Below, one piece after another: positions 13,501-26,576 of a stretch of 64,000 bases of DNA. Origin of the DNA: Dasypus novemcinctus (taxonomy: Eukaryota > Chordata > Mammalia > Cingulata > Dasypodidae). The notes under the pieces are model-generated. The model had not been told where the DNA came from, made no database searches, and saw nothing but the letters and a program-made list of their open reading frames with translations. Numbering within the stretch: the stretch's first letter is position 1; each line of letters opens with the position of its first letter. The stretch covers positions 31,354,770-31,418,769 of the forward strand of contig NC_080682.1 of NCBI RefSeq assembly GCF_030445035.2, written 5' to 3'. The position numbers and the translations under genes were made by a program.

Positions 13501-14859
13501 ACCTTTCTTAGAAGAAAAACTTGTACAATTATAGATAGTAACATGTATTGTGTTCCATATACTTAAAAGTTCTTATTTAATTTTCAAGGCAACTAGTGAG
13601 ATGGACACTAGGAAAGTCAATGATATAACACTAAGAACACCAGGAAAGAAAGAGCTTCCCAATAAGGGTCAGAGGAATAGCTCATTCTAGGCAAAGGGGA
13701 AAATTAAGGTCAGTAATGCCATTCATTGGCTTTGTAGAAAAAGGCAGTGCTCTACTTTTTGATTCATGTGAAAGTTGCAAGGATATTTCAATTATAACTC
13801 CTTTTGTTCACTTTTCTTTATATATTATATTTAATTATTTAAAAGGTTGAATAATATTCAAGACAAATCTAAAACAATAATCCAAGTCACCAAAGCAACC
13901 CAGGGTATGAGGTTTGATTTTCTTCCAAAATTAACTTGAAAACTCTCTTGGAATTTTTTTTTTCTGTCCCAGTTACCTCACTATAATCATAATAAGGAAG
14001 ACATTTTTTAGGTATAATTATATTTTTCTTCTAGACACTGTTATTAGTTTAAGCTGTGTTGTCACTGCCATTTTTCCTGTTTACAAAGAAGAATTTACTT
14101 CCATCAGTTCCCTTCTGAGTTGCTCTTTTTCTGTTCTTGTCCACATACCAAGGCCCCTCATTCTGGATCTTTCTAGACTTAATCCTCAAACAGGAAGGAC
14201 AAGGATCCTAGGTAGTTTCTACTTCCGCAAAGTGAAAAAGATCTAAACATGTCTTCCTGTTCTGAATTATTTAAAAAAAATATGTTTAAAATGTAAAATG
14301 TACTGGCCCTAAAACTAGAGGTAAACACATTAAATATATATGATATATACACACTGAAGCAACCTAGCATAGAAGTTTGATTTGCCTCCCAAAAAATCGC
14401 TTGAAAAAAATTGTAGGTTTTATTTATATCCAGACACTTTCTTGCATTCCTAAGGAACCTTTTTAGAAATTATACTTTTCTACTAGATACTCCATCAGTC
14501 TAGGTCATGTTTTTATAGTTCTTTCTCTTCTTTATAGGGAATAATTTCCTAATTCCTTCTGAATGAAACTGGATGAAAGGTGATCCTTGTTTTAATGTGG
14601 CAGCATACATGTTAAGGTTGTATTCTGATGTCAGAAGGAAAAAAAATGACAAGCTTGAATATTTATCTGAGGAGATTTCCTAACTAAATGTGAAAAGTAC
14701 AACCTGCTTTTTCTTGCAGCTCATTGTAAAATATGAGAGGAAAGTGATAAGTTGAATAAATGAACTCCTGGGCACAAAGAAACCAGAAACTGAAGATTTG
14801 GAAAATTCTGAGCTTCAAGAAAGCAAGTTCCCAGAGAATCGTGCCTCATGTGAGGATTT
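13501..14859. repeat. Intergenic DNA with an internal diverged duplication
   Basis: No gene seen. Sequence at about 13890-14115 ('agcaaccc...gtttgatt', then 'ctagacactgttattagttt' and 'ttccttctg'-like ends) is echoed at about 14355-14570 ('agcaacct...gtttgattt', then 'ctagatactccatcagtcta'). The spacing is about 460 bp and the copies are well diverged. Confidence 0.4.
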
Positions 14860-16639
14860 AACTGAATATGGAACTAGTCAGTCATTTCAGTGCAGGTCAG
14901 GACTGGAAGTTCAGTTATCCAGAAAGGACCTGTGGAATGGCCTCTTTTCTGATGGTTGAGATTCCTATGTGCTACATTCAATATTGACAACTTTTTTGCA
15001 AGCTCTGTATGAGTGGAACAACTGCCAACCTGAACTAAAAAGGACAGAAAAGGGACATATATTGGGAAAAATGACTTCATATGCAGAAACAGTGTTACCA
15101 CCCCAGGATTCTCAGATCCCTGGGGGTAGGGAGGGTGGTGAGGAGGGCTGTCATCCAGAACCTTTATGAAGGTGAATCTTAGCATTTGGCTGCCATTCTT
15201 ATGCTTGATTATGGTTGAGCTGAGAACATGCATGACACCCCAATGTTTAGAGACTTGTTAGAGTCTTGAAAACCATGTTGGGAAGAGCAGGTTTGTTCTC
15301 CATCAAGCTGTGCAAGTCCTCCATCAAACCCAGAAGACAAAACATCCTTCTATGGATGACTTTCCAACTTTGAAATCTAATGAATTATGTCTTTCATGGT
15401 TTTGGAATTGTTTTAGGCCCATGATCTCTGTTTTTCCTTCCAATGGTTCCCATCATCCAGAAGGGAAAGGGACAGAAAGACAAAGAGCCAAATGAAAACC
15501 ATGAGTTACTCACCTCTGTGACTTAGAACAATCCATATACTCTACCCTCAAGGTGAAAGCTTCAGTAAAACCCTTTGCTTACTGAAGCCAAGGGAATGTT
15601 AAGGAATGTTCTTCTTCCAAAGGAAGAAAAGTCTGGCAGAAGATGGAGACTGGCTTCTCTTCAGTGAGTTTAGCCAGCTGAACTCCGTCTGAAACTGACA
15701 TATACACACACAATCTGCAAAGCACTGAAGTGGTTCCAGGGGAGGGGTGGAGGGGATCTGGTCAGGCAGGCTGTCCCCCCCAACCACCCTGGTAGAGAAA
15801 GAAATTAGATCAGTGTGGGGGTGGAGAGAGGTACCTAACCAGCCTGGCTCCAGCAAACTATTAGAAGTCCAACTCACCTGAGGGAACATGTCCAGGTAGA
15901 GCCAGATTAGCTTTCAGAAACATATCTAATCTGTGGAGTGGGTATAGATCAATGGAGAAAGGCCTGCCTTACATATATGAGGTCCGTGGCTCAATTCCTG
16001 ATACTTCCTATGAGAAGGTTTCCAGAGAATGTTCCACTGGTTTGTCAGGCACCCAGCTGATACTCTATGACAGGAACTTATAAACTGAGAATTTTTTGTT
16101 AGGTTTTTCAATCTGCTATTTTTTGACATTTTTTATTTTTTATTCTTTAATTTATTTGCTAAAGCTGAATAAAGCAGGGTGCTTGATTGATGAGCACCAG
16201 TAGCCTGAGATGTTCCTAGGGTGCTAAGAGGGAAGCTGTTTTCCCTGGTGTATTTTTTTGTTTTGTTTGTTGCCTTTTTTATTTTTCCTAATTTTTTGTC
16301 CTTAGTTTCTTTCTTTCTTTTTTTCTTTCATTTTTTCTTCTTTCACTCCTGACTTTCATTTCACCTATCCAGGTTTGGTCTTTTTTCCCTTTTCCTTTTT
16401 CTTTTTCTTTTCTCTTCTTCTCATCCCTATGGTCTTTTATTTTATTCTATTTTTTTTCTTTTTTCATTTTTTATGCCAAATTTTAAATTCTTGCTCCTTT
16501 ATATTTTTTATGATTTCTCCCTTTTATTAATTATTTGTTTTCCTGGCTTTTATATGGTTCCCCTTCTATCTTTGTAAAATCATTATTGCTATTCTTTTTC
16601 TCTTCTCTTTTTCCTTTTCTATGTTCCTAAAACTCTTTC
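14860..16639 (+). other. Possible L1 5' region, including a T/C-rich tract
   Basis: This stretch runs without a gene into the L1 ORF1 remnant that starts near 16.64 kb. The last part (16230-16640) is a long T/C-rich tract ('ctttttctttttcttttctc'). It may be the 5' UTR of the L1, but I see no decisive motif. Open frames at 14874-15233 (minus) and 15599-15889 (minus) match nothing I know. Confidence 0.3.
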
Positions 16640-18952
16640 AAGGGAATACAGACAACTAAAGGTTATAGAATAAGTGGAACAAGTGTTAAAAAAGTTACCT
16701 TGACACAGAACAAAACAAAATAAGCCATAGAGTAGAAAGAGAAGCTAACCATCTGAAAAAGCTCATCAAGATTAACAGATGCTTAAACACCAAAAAAAAT
16801 TTAAGTCATATTAAAAAAACAGGAGGACTTGGTACAGCCTCAAGAACAAGTAAGAATACAAGAGGAGATACAGAACATGGAACAGCAATCAAGGGTGCCC
16901 TAACAAATATCATGACTCAACTTAATGAAATGAAGGAAGAAATAAAGGATATTAAGAAGACACTGAGTAAACATACTGAAGAAATCATAAACATACATAA
17001 ACATAACATATCTGATGGGGATGAATGGCACAATGCAAAAAATAAAAAAGTATACTGGCAGCACATAATAACATTTTTGATCATGCAGAGGAAAGAATTA
17101 GTGATGTCAAAGATAGTACCTGTGAAATCAGAAAGATAATAGAACAGATAGGTAAAAAGATAGAAAAAAATCAGCAGGGTCACAGGAAATGGAATGACAA
17201 CATGAAATGCACAAACATAAGCATAATAGGCATGCCAGAGGGAGAAGAATAAGGAGGCAGAAAAAATGTTGGAGGAAAAATGGCTGAAAATTTAAAAATG
17301 CTTTGAGAAACATGTATGTATATGTCTAGGAAGTGCAGCACATGCCAAACAATATATATCCTAACAGGCTTAACCCAAGACATATTTATCAAATTGTCTA
17401 ACACTCAAGACAAAGAAAGAATACTGAAAGCCACAAGAAAAAAAGATCCATCACATACAAGGGAAGCTCAGTATGATTGAGTGTTTATTCCTTATTTTAA
17501 ACCATGCAGGTGAGAAGGCAGTGGTATGACATAGTTAAGGTGATAAAAGAAAATAAAGTCAGCCAGGAATCTGTATCCAGCAAAGCTGGCATTCAAAATG
17601 AGGGAGAGTTCAAAATATTCACAGATAAATAGAATTTAAGAGGATTTATCAACAATAAACCTGCCCTTCAAATAATAGTAAAGGGAGTTCTGCAGGTTGA
17701 AAGAAATAAAAGCAGGAGACAGAAGGATGGAGGACCGTGTAGAAAGGAAGTTTATTAGTAAGAATAACAAAATGATAAAAAGAGAAATAAAAAACAAAAA
17801 CAAAATATGACACATATAAGCCTAAAGAAAATATGGATAATGTAACTACTGCTTAGATAGTAATGACATTCAGTGATAATGGCTTAAGCTCTCTAATAAA
17901 GATACACAAATTGGCAAATGGATAAGGAAATATGATCCATCTATATGCTGCCTACAAGAAACTCACCTTAGACACAGGGTCATAAGGAAGTTGCAAGTGA
18001 ATGGCTGGAAAATGATTTTATATGTAAACAATAACCAAGAAAGGATGACAGTAGCTCTCCTAATAAAGGATAAAATAGACTTTAAATGCAAAGCTATCAT
18101 AAGAAACAAAGAGGGACATTATATATTAGTGAAAGGGGTATTTATCAAGAAGAAAGAACAGTCATAAACATTTATGCACCTTAACAGGTTGCCCCAAAAT
18201 ACGTGAGGCAAACATTAGAAAAAACAAGTGGAGAAATAGATGCCTCTACAATCATAGCGGTGGACTTTAAACACCATTATTACCATTAGACAGAACACCC
18301 TTATGAAGGGTCAATAAAGAAACAGACCTCAAATAAAATGCTAAAGGATTTAGCCCTTATAGACATATAGAGAACATTACACCAAAGAGGTGGGATATAA
18401 ATTCTTCTCAAGCAGATATTGATCATTTTCCAGAATAGAGTACATGCTAAGTCACAGAAAAAATATCAATGAATTCAGAAAAAATAAATTATAAAAATAA
18501 TAATTTCCCTGAACACAATGGAAGGAAACTGGAGATCAATAAGGAGCAGAGAATCAGAATAGTGACAAAGTTATGGAAGTTAAACAACACACTCTTAGAT
18601 AATCAGTGGGTCAGGAAGGAAACTGACAATAAAATCAGTACTATTCTGAAATGAAAGTAAATAAGAATGCAACATATCAAAACATTCACCAAAAGCAGTG
18701 CTGAGAATGAAATTTATAGTCCAAAATGCCTATATTAAAATAGAAGAAAGAGTTAAATTCAAAGACCTAACTGCACACCTGGAGGAACAAGAAAATGAAC
18801 AACAAACTAGTCAGAAAGCAATCAGAAAGAAGGAAATAAAGATTAGAATAGAACTAAATGAAAGTGAGTGGGAAAAAACACTAGCAAAAACTAATAAAAT
18901 CAAAAGTTTCTTCTTGGAGAAGATTAATATAACTGACAATCCCTTAGTGTGA
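16640..18952 (+). mobile_element. L1 element, ORF1 remnant and start of ORF2
   Basis: Sense L1. A lysine/glutamate-rich coiled-coil remnant of ORF1 is readable at 16912-17139 (MTQLNEMKEEIKDIKKTLS). It is followed by the conserved 'atgccagagggagaagaa' box (about 17231) and, at 17500-17640, a segment on a bound-protein theme ending in 'attcacagataaatag'. Endonuclease-region text follows ('ctgcctacaagaaactcacc' at 17949; 'atttatgcacctta' at 18170). Stops and frameshifts are common, so it is dead. Repeat R1 interrupts it at 18953, and RT-region sequence resumes after 19195. Confidence 0.75.
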
Positions 18953-19195
18953 CGGTTAGGCTAATGTGTCAACTTGGCCAAGTAATTGTGCCCCATTGTT
19001 TGGTCAAGCAAGCACTGGGTTAGTTGTAATACAAGGACATTTATGGACTTTAGTCACAATTGAGGTTATTGCATAGATAGCTAATTACATCTATATCAAT
19101 CAGGGTGATTGCCATCAGCAATGAATGACACTATATCAAATCAGTTGAATGCCTTAAAAGGGAAAGTGATTTCAGCATTCAAAGAAAATTTCCCC
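18953..19195 (-). repeat. Repeat R1, copy 2 (one end only, inverted)
   Basis: Reads 'ggctaatgtgtcaacttggc', 'attgtgccc', 'gcaagcactggg', 'tggactttagtcacaattga' and 'cagggtgattgccatcagca'. These are the complements of 'ggctcgttgacacaatagcc', 'ctgggcacaatt' and 'gatggcaatctccctgattg' in copy 1 (3700-3910). It sits inside the L1, so it inserted after or together with the L1 rearrangement. Confidence 0.65.
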
Positions 19196-19640
19196 AACAA
19201 AAGAAATGCTAATCATATTCAATAATGCATCAAACAATATGTACACCATTACCAGTTGGGTTTCATCCCTGGTATACAGGATAGTTCAACATAAGAAAAT
19301 CAGTGTAATACACCACATTAACAGATGGAAAGAAAAAAAAATTACATGATCATCTCTATTGATGCAGAAAAAGCATTTGACAAAATATAACATAGTTTCT
19401 TGATAAAAACACTTCAAAACATATGTACAGAAATTATCTTCCTCAACATGACAAATGGAATTTATTAAAAAAAAAAAACCCACAGCTAATATCATATTCA
19501 ATTGTGAAATGCTAAAGGTTTTCTGTCTAATGCCTGGAACAAGATTAGGATGTCCACTGACAAAACCGCTATTTTATATTGTGTTAGAAGTACTTTCTTG
19601 AGCACTTAGGAAATAAAAAGATATAAAATACATCTGTAGT
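19196..19640 (+). mobile_element. L1 ORF2 reverse transcriptase remnant
   Basis: Sense ORF2 fragment. 'attgatgcagaaaaagcatt' followed by 'tgacaaaat' encodes the familiar DAEKAFDK block of the L1 reverse transcriptase (about 19359-19387). Upstream is 'accagttgggtttcatccct', the conserved GF-P block. Multiple stops follow. Confidence 0.75.
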
Positions 19641-19792
19641 AGTTTGATTATTTATGAATTATAAAAAAAATGAATAGTAGAGGATTATGCTTGTAAACTG
19701 ATCTATTCTGGTGGTCATATTAAATTGTATTGGATTCAGAGGTTTCACCTTTACTTGATTAAGCTATTGTTAAGGCCCTTTCATGTCGGTAG

Positions 19793-20420
19793 TTTTACCA
19801 GATTTTATTTAGGTTCTTGGCTATGTTGCAGAAATGAAATTCAAGAGCATGTCAGATGAGTTAGGCTAGTAATTCATTCAGGTAGGAAGGGAAGAAAAAT
19901 GGGAGAAAATAACAGAGCAGGTGTCCCAGGTAGAGATAAAGGGGATGAAATGTAATAAAGAGGGCTGATTTATAGGCTACAATTTCCCATTATAGGTTAT
20001 AAATGCCCAGGTTTATTTGCATGGCCATGGGGCAAAGGAAAGTGGCAAGAATGGTGGGCAGAGGGCAGGAACAGGTTAAGAGGCAAGAGAGCAGAGCATG
20101 AGAGCTCACTTAGGCTCTGTTCCTGCCTTTTTAAACTGTTAATTATTCCTCCCCTTGCTAACGGCAGGGGAGGGGTTCTAGCTGTTTGCTGTTTTGATTG
20201 ATTACCCCACCCATCAATTCCCCATAACAGCTCAATGATAAAGTTCTTTGGAAATATCCAGGGCTTCTCCTGGCATCTGGAAGAAGTCTTTGTTCTGAAT
20301 AGCAGAATCTTGGGGGTTTGGGTCTTTCAGCAGCCATCTTGGGGGTTACTGATGTCCATGTGGACTTTCTGCCAGGTTCCATATCTATCTATTGATTCCT
20401 TATCTTACTAACCTACTTCA
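19793..20420 (-). mobile_element. 3' LTR of the old provirus (ERV-2)
   Basis: About 628 bp, aligning along its length with 26577-27199. Shared words include 'attcaggtagg', 'agagggctgattta', 'aggctacaattt', 'gagggcaggaaca', 'acccatcaattcccca' and 'gatgtccatgtggact'. The plus-strand end is 'cctacttca', next to a purine tract on the minus strand. The outer (left) end is eroded, and no target duplication is legible. Confidence 0.85.
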
Positions 20421-20433
20421 CTCCCCTCTCCAA
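20421..20433 (-). promoter_or_regulatory. Polypurine tract of ERV-2
   Basis: The minus strand reads GGAGAGGGGAG directly before the LTR start TGAAG. This is the expected position and composition of the plus-strand primer and fixes the orientation of the element. Confidence 0.7.
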
Positions 20434-23400
20434 GAGTTTAAACCTTTAATCTTAAAGGGGTGCTGAAGGGAGATGATATTTCTTCTGTAGCTACTTCCTG
20501 CTGGTAAGGGTCAGTAGGCCCTACCTGTCAAGGTGTAAAACCCTTTTGCTATTCTATCTTGGTTGGAGAAAGATGCATCTGGCAACTTGGGCAAAGCTGG
20601 ATGAAGTTCTCATATGGCTAATAAGATGTTGATTCTGGAAGAAATAAACTTGATTTGAATTTTGAAAATATATGGTCCCACTAAGAGAATACTGGACCAC
20701 AGAAGTAGAAAAGGTCAGCAAAGGCTGTATTTTCCCAAAGTTGGTGGGAAAGAATATTCTTATTTAAGTTGAATGAGAAAAGGCATTGCCCTTTTTAATT
20801 AAGTTAAAGGAGATGAAAACAGACAAGGTTTTTTAAGGGATGTTTAGTTTGCCCTCCCCTTAGTAATAAGCATTTGTGCTTGAGTTACAGGGAACAGCTG
20901 CTTTGACACAAATGCTACTTAGCTTTGTCTTGAAGAGTCATTTCAGGCTGTCCAATGCCTGGCATTTGTATGTCCCTTCAGGTGCTTCTGGTGAACTGGC
21001 ACTTTCTTGGACAGCTGGCTTCACTCAGGATAAGTGCACCCAGTTGGCAATTCATTTAATAGGTGTGTGAATGATAAGTACTACAGAGTAAAGTTCCTTA
21101 TGTTTTGGCTCTAAATGAGCAACTCCTGCTAATTGCTTTGTCTTCACCAGGTTTTATCTTTCAAAAACTGTTTGGCTAAGCTGGTTAGGGCATCCTTCCC
21201 TAGATAAGTGGCTTGGTAAAGTCCATGAAGGACTTTCCACTGAACTTCTCCTGGAAGGTAGACCTGAGTATCCTTAACAAGCCATTCATCAACCTTCAGG
21301 GTGAACTCAAGGCTAGCTGCCTTGGTTTGTTCATCCGCGTATACTGTGGAACTTCAAGTACTGGTACAAGTGCTACAATAAGGGTTAGGAGGGAAACCTG
21401 GGTTTGTGCTGCCACTTTAACAGCTGTGTCATCTTGAGAATATCCCTTTGCTATAGGATTGTCTGTTTTCTGATGCCCTGGGGAATTCATAACTGCTATT
21501 TTTTGAGGTAACAGTACAGCTTTCAGTAAAATTAGGATTTCTTACCTGTGCTTAATAGGTGACCCACTGTTAGTAAGTAAGCCTCATTTTTGCCACACAG
21601 CAGAGTGTGTGAGAAGGACAAGGAAAGCATACTTGTAGTCTGTATAACTATTAGCCCATCTCTCAGCTTCTAGGTTTAAACTTCAGGTAGGGGCAATCAG
21701 CTCTGCCTTCTGGGCTGAAGTTTCAGGAGGAAGAGCTTTGGCCTCTATGGTTTCAAATTGAGGAACCATTGAATTGGCTGTCCTTTTAATTCCTTCCTTA
21801 AAACTGTTCTCATCTGTGAACCATTCATTGTTTGTGTTTACAAGAAGTTCATCTTTTAAACCTGACCTGTTTGAGTAGTTTTGGTTGAGTCCCAAGGCGG
21901 GAGTAGAGAAGGTGTCCCACAGGGCCCTCTATCAGTAGTAGGGTGGCTGAGTTGAGAGTCTGACATACCCTTATCTGCATGGTGGAGGCCTCTAGTAAAT
22001 GAATTTGGTATTATAATTAACCGGCTACCTGGAAGCCACTGGTGGCTCCTGGCCTCAAGTATATTCTTCACCTGGTGTGTGGTAAAGACTGTGAGAGCTT
22101 GCCCCCAAGTTAATTTGGTGATTTTCTTAATTAAAAGAGCTGTTGGTCCCACTGCTCTCAGGCAAGGTGGCCATTCCTTTATCTTATAGACATGTTCATT
22201 AACTACTCAGAAAATGAAGTTTACTAAGACTTTTAACATGTTCAATATCCTTCTGCATATGATCTAATAGAAATATCACCATAGTCATCAGATATATATC
22301 TAGTGTAGGATATAGGTACAGTACTTGAAAGTAATTAATGTACTACTCAATGCATGAGTTTCTCTTTGAGCTGTAATTAATAGATTTAAGTTTCAGATTT
22401 GCAATACCTTACATGTTATCTCTCCATGGGAGCAAGCCATAAAGCCAATAGTGTTTAAATTCTACTCATCATACTCTGTTGATCATTGCTTCACTTAGTA
22501 TACCCTTCACATAGTAAGCAAGCTGCAGCACTGTTGACCCTAGAGAGAGGCTAGGAAAGTAGTTTCCAGTGTTCCATTGGCCTGGTGCATAGCACTCCTT
22601 GGCACTATGAAACATTGCCAATCTGGAGGTGATATCCATTGTACATTTGACTGTATCAAGCCATTGTTGGTTTCTACAGGAGTTCAAAACTGTAACATAT
22701 TTTCTATTGACTTCAGTAGCACAACCAGAGATGTAGTAGATACCTTTATTGTTTTAGAGGTCAGTGACCTACCTAGCCAATAACTCATATGGAGAAGCAA
22801 CCTGCAGTGCATTGAAGGCCTGGTTTGAATGTGCAAGAGAGTTTGACAGTGCTGAAGTCTATCTCTTGATTTTTATATACCTTTTAAACCCTTCCAATTT
22901 AATGTGTAACATATCAAATTAACTTTTTAGCACTTTGCTTTTTACTTCTACACTTTTACCATAAAGATGTTAATTACACAGGTATTTTACTTTAGCAGTA
23001 GAGGGAAAACTAGTTTTTTTCCCATTTTAAAAATGAAAACTGAAGATTCCCAATGAAATCAAGGTAACTTTTCATTACCACTACTTGACTATACAAATTG
23101 AGGTGACTTCCAGACAGGTTTCATTGCTATGAAGTTAGTTTTTGCCATTAATATCAAATTATGTTTCTAGTTTATAATGGCTTCTTAGAACTAGCCATTT
23201 AAATGCTTCAGTTTAGAAGATAATTTTACAAACTCTTTATAACTGACCACAACCACATAGACTGGTTAGTTTAACTTATTTACAATTAGCAACTGATGGA
23301 ATTTATTTTATCCATTTAAGAGAGGGAAGATTTACATATTCTTCTTTAGCTTAATTTCATTAAACATGAACTTACAACTTTTATATTTTAAAGAATTAAT

Positions 23401-26400
23401 ACATATAATGTTTATTTACTTGGTATTCTATAAACCAAAGAGCTAACACCCAAGATAAATATATCGAAACTGTTATAGTTTATGCAAAGAATGTTCTTTT
23501 CCTTTTTACAGGGGGTTAAACCCTTTTTTTAAATATAAACTGATTCTAAATTCCTTCTGCTTAGAAGAGTTTTAATCTGTTACACCTAGTCCCTCCTCAG
23601 AGCTCTTGCAAAGAGAAGGCCCTGGGGGCTACATAGGTTAAAGAGTTCAGGAAATTTTTTTTCTTTTCTCAATAGTTGTTATATTTAGATTTTTATATAA
23701 AGTTTCTGTCCTTTTTAGCCCAATTTGGGCTCTAAGAATATTTATCACATATATAATTGCATGTTTAATTTTTAACAATTTGAATAAAGCTCTTTAAAGA
23801 ATCATTTGTTAATTTGTAATTATCATCTGATGCATGAAGATATACACTGAGCAAATAGTTTGACAAGGAAACACAACATGGTTACTTAAAACATTCATTC
23901 TTTTACAAAACAAGTTCAACTGTAAAACAACATTTGAAAGATCTCCCTGAAGGCTTTTTTCTCTAATTAGCACTATGATCATGCAGTTTTGAATAAGAAT
24001 TTTGTTTTTTAATTAATGACTTATAACCAAAATGTCCTCAATTCTTTAATGCAATTTTCCTTTGCTTCAGAACATCATATTTTGCTTTAACTTTAGCAGA
24101 CTTTGGATGAGCAAGACTAATTATATGTATATTCACTGAAGCTATCAAAGCCTCAGGGAAACTGGTTTCTCTCATGAATTGCCACTTTTAGGAACCCCAA
24201 CAGTCAAGACAGGAGGCCTCCTTCACTTTCCAGTCCTCAGAGATAACAGGACTTTGGTGACTGCTGGACTGGAATAGTGGATGTTCAAACTTGAGGGTCA
24301 AGAATTCCACCAGGTAGCAATTTAGTCCACACTTGAAGCCATGAGAGAAAGCAGGGTCATTGATAATGGTAGGATAGGAGACAGGAATGTCTGAAGTTTG
24401 CTTTCCCCTGAGCCAATGGAGGAGAAGTTGTTACAAAATAACCATATGCAATGGCAAGGAATGATGCTAGGGTTGAAGTGAACATAAATGTATGTAAGTT
24501 CAATTTAGAATTTATACTTACAGTTGTAGATTTAGGCTAAATCCACCCAATTATAATTTCATCTGTTATCCTTCTGCTGTTTTTTAATATAAAGGTATTT
24601 ACAAATTATCTTAATTCTTAGTTACAGTTTCTAGAATGTTTTTACTTTAAGTTGAAATGGGTGCCTTTATTAACTAGCTACAAAAATGTTATTAGTAACA
24701 GCTTTGTGAACTTTCTCTGCTTTTCTAGCAGTTGAATTAATTCCACTTGTGATTTATGCATTAAATCCACTAACGAGACAGTATTGGCATTTATAGAATA
24801 ATTTTTAGGTTACCTTTCACCATTATTCAATTTGTAACAAGTGAACCCCAAATCTTATTTCCTAGTCACAAGCAAACTGACAAAGTTAAATGTGGATTTC
24901 AAAGTTGAACACAAAGTTAAGCACAGATTAAAACAGAATATTTTATACCTTTACCATCTCTAAGAACTCTTTGATCTTAATTGATGGCAAATGAGGTTTC
25001 TTTGTCTTCCAGGAGAGGTTTAGTAACTGGTCTGGATCTTGACCTTTATTCACCCATTTTATATGCACAACTGACTTTAAACTGAGAAAGCTCTTTCTAA
25101 AAGGGAGTTATTAGAAGTTTGAGGTTTATTTCCTTTCTTTAAGGAGACAGGACATGAGGTTTCTTAGTCTCAAATCTATCTGTTCTTACACAGGTTTAAC
25201 TGGAATTTGGAGTCCTATACAGAGTTTGCTCTTGGTATACTGTGGCCACATGGACCAGGAGTAGGCAGAATTTCTGATTCCTGAGAAGAGATTCTCATGG
25301 GGAGTTACTGGAATACTAGAGACTGCATTCATTATTCTAAGAAGAATGAAGAACACCTTTTAGTCCATCTTTCCGGCATCCCAGAGTCCTAGTCTGACTA
25401 AAATGTTCACTGCTCCTTGTAACTTGAAGCTGAAACTCTGTCTCAGCATCCTGAGAATTTCAATTTTCAGAGTTTATCTGGACAACAAATGTCCTTATGG
25501 GCAACCTAGGTCTTGGGGGTATCTGATTCCAGATATTAGATCAATAAGCCCAAGGTGAATTGGTGGGAGACTGAGCAGTGGCCCCAAATGAAAGTGCCTG
25601 AAATGTATCTCCAGGGGATATTTGGCTGCTCTCTGAATGGATGGGCCCAAGGAATGAGGGACAGGCATTCTCGGGGCTGTTCTGGACTTAGGAGACAGGC
25701 TGAATAGATTTCAACCTGAAGCTGCCAAGCTGAATAATGCTTCTTCCTCTTATCTTTCCAAAAGTCTTAGATACAGTCTTAGTTCTATGACTTTACTATC
25801 TGATAGTTTCCCAATTAAACCAGCCTTCAAAATGCCAGTAAGTGATCAATGATTAATTTCTCTAGCTAACAGGCTTTGGGTCCCTGAGGCAATAACTTCC
25901 TTCTAGACAAAGGTACTTCCATTTTCACAGTTTTTGAAACATTCCAAGGCATCCTAACAGAAACCTGTAAAGAGAAATTCAGTAGCAAGTAGAAAGGTAA
26001 GAACATGGGTAAAGTTTAATTATGCAGGGTTATCCTGGACTGTGACACTGCTGGGGAAGGGAATTCCTATGGCATCCATCTTGGCTCTGACTGCCACCTT
26101 CCTACTTCATCTCCCAGGTAGCTGAGAATGGTCAGATAGGAATGCTGTTTGCAATGGCATGGACCTGCTGGGGGAGGCAAGTCCCCAGAACTCTGCCATT
26201 GCCATCCCCTAGGGAGGAGAGTGGGAGAAGATAATGGCAGAGAGGCCCAAAGGTGAAGACTCTGGCTGCTAAAATGGCTTGAAAAAGAAGCTTTGCAGGT
26301 CCTGATGCTCTGCTGGGAAATCTCTGCCTTGGCAGGGCTGTGACTTAAGCCTCTTCCCTCTCACCCATCTGTTATGGTTGGGGTCAGATCTCACAAGCCT

Positions 26401-26554
26401 GGGCATGTGGTGAGGATATGGAGAATTCCCTTTCACCAGCCCCATCCCTCCTGGGATTACATCCTGTGCAAGCTCACAGGAAAACTCATTTAAAATGGAG
26501 ACCAAAAGGAAGGCATTAAACAAGCTGTAGGCCATAGTTTCACTAACCAATAAA
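20434..26554 (-). pseudogene. Internal region of the old gammaretrovirus-like provirus (pol remnants)
   Basis: Decayed interior of a class I (gamma-like) endogenous retrovirus read on the minus strand. Pol pieces appear in the expected order: a connection segment with LTWGQALTVFTTHQVKNILE (about 22010-22110), an RNase H start with NNEWFTDENSF and an ALPPETSAQKAELIAPT block (about 21685-21835), the RNase H end with GHQKTDNPIAKG (about 21440-21475), then an integrase N-terminal zinc-domain remnant near 21190-21310. The integrase core and a recognisable env are not seen before the 3' LTR, so the 3' part seems deleted. The frame is broken many times. Between about 22.2 and 26.3 kb I recognise no domain, and later insertions are possible there. 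A fragment at 26269-26550 may be gag-leader sequence. Confidence 0.7.
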
Positions 26555-26572
26555 CTCCTGTCTGGCTCACCA
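26555..26572 (-). promoter_or_regulatory. Primer binding site of ERV-2, tRNA-Arg-like
   Basis: The minus strand reads TGGTGAGCCAGACAGGAG, four bases inside the 5' LTR. It fits the 3' end of a tRNA-Arg with about two mismatches. With the purine tract at the other end it confirms a minus-strand provirus. Confidence 0.6.
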
Positions 26573-26576
26573 AATA

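Noticed and set aside
14874-15233. 119-codon minus-strand frame
   Set aside because: No family features. It is in a stretch that may be L1 5' region, and there is no supporting context.
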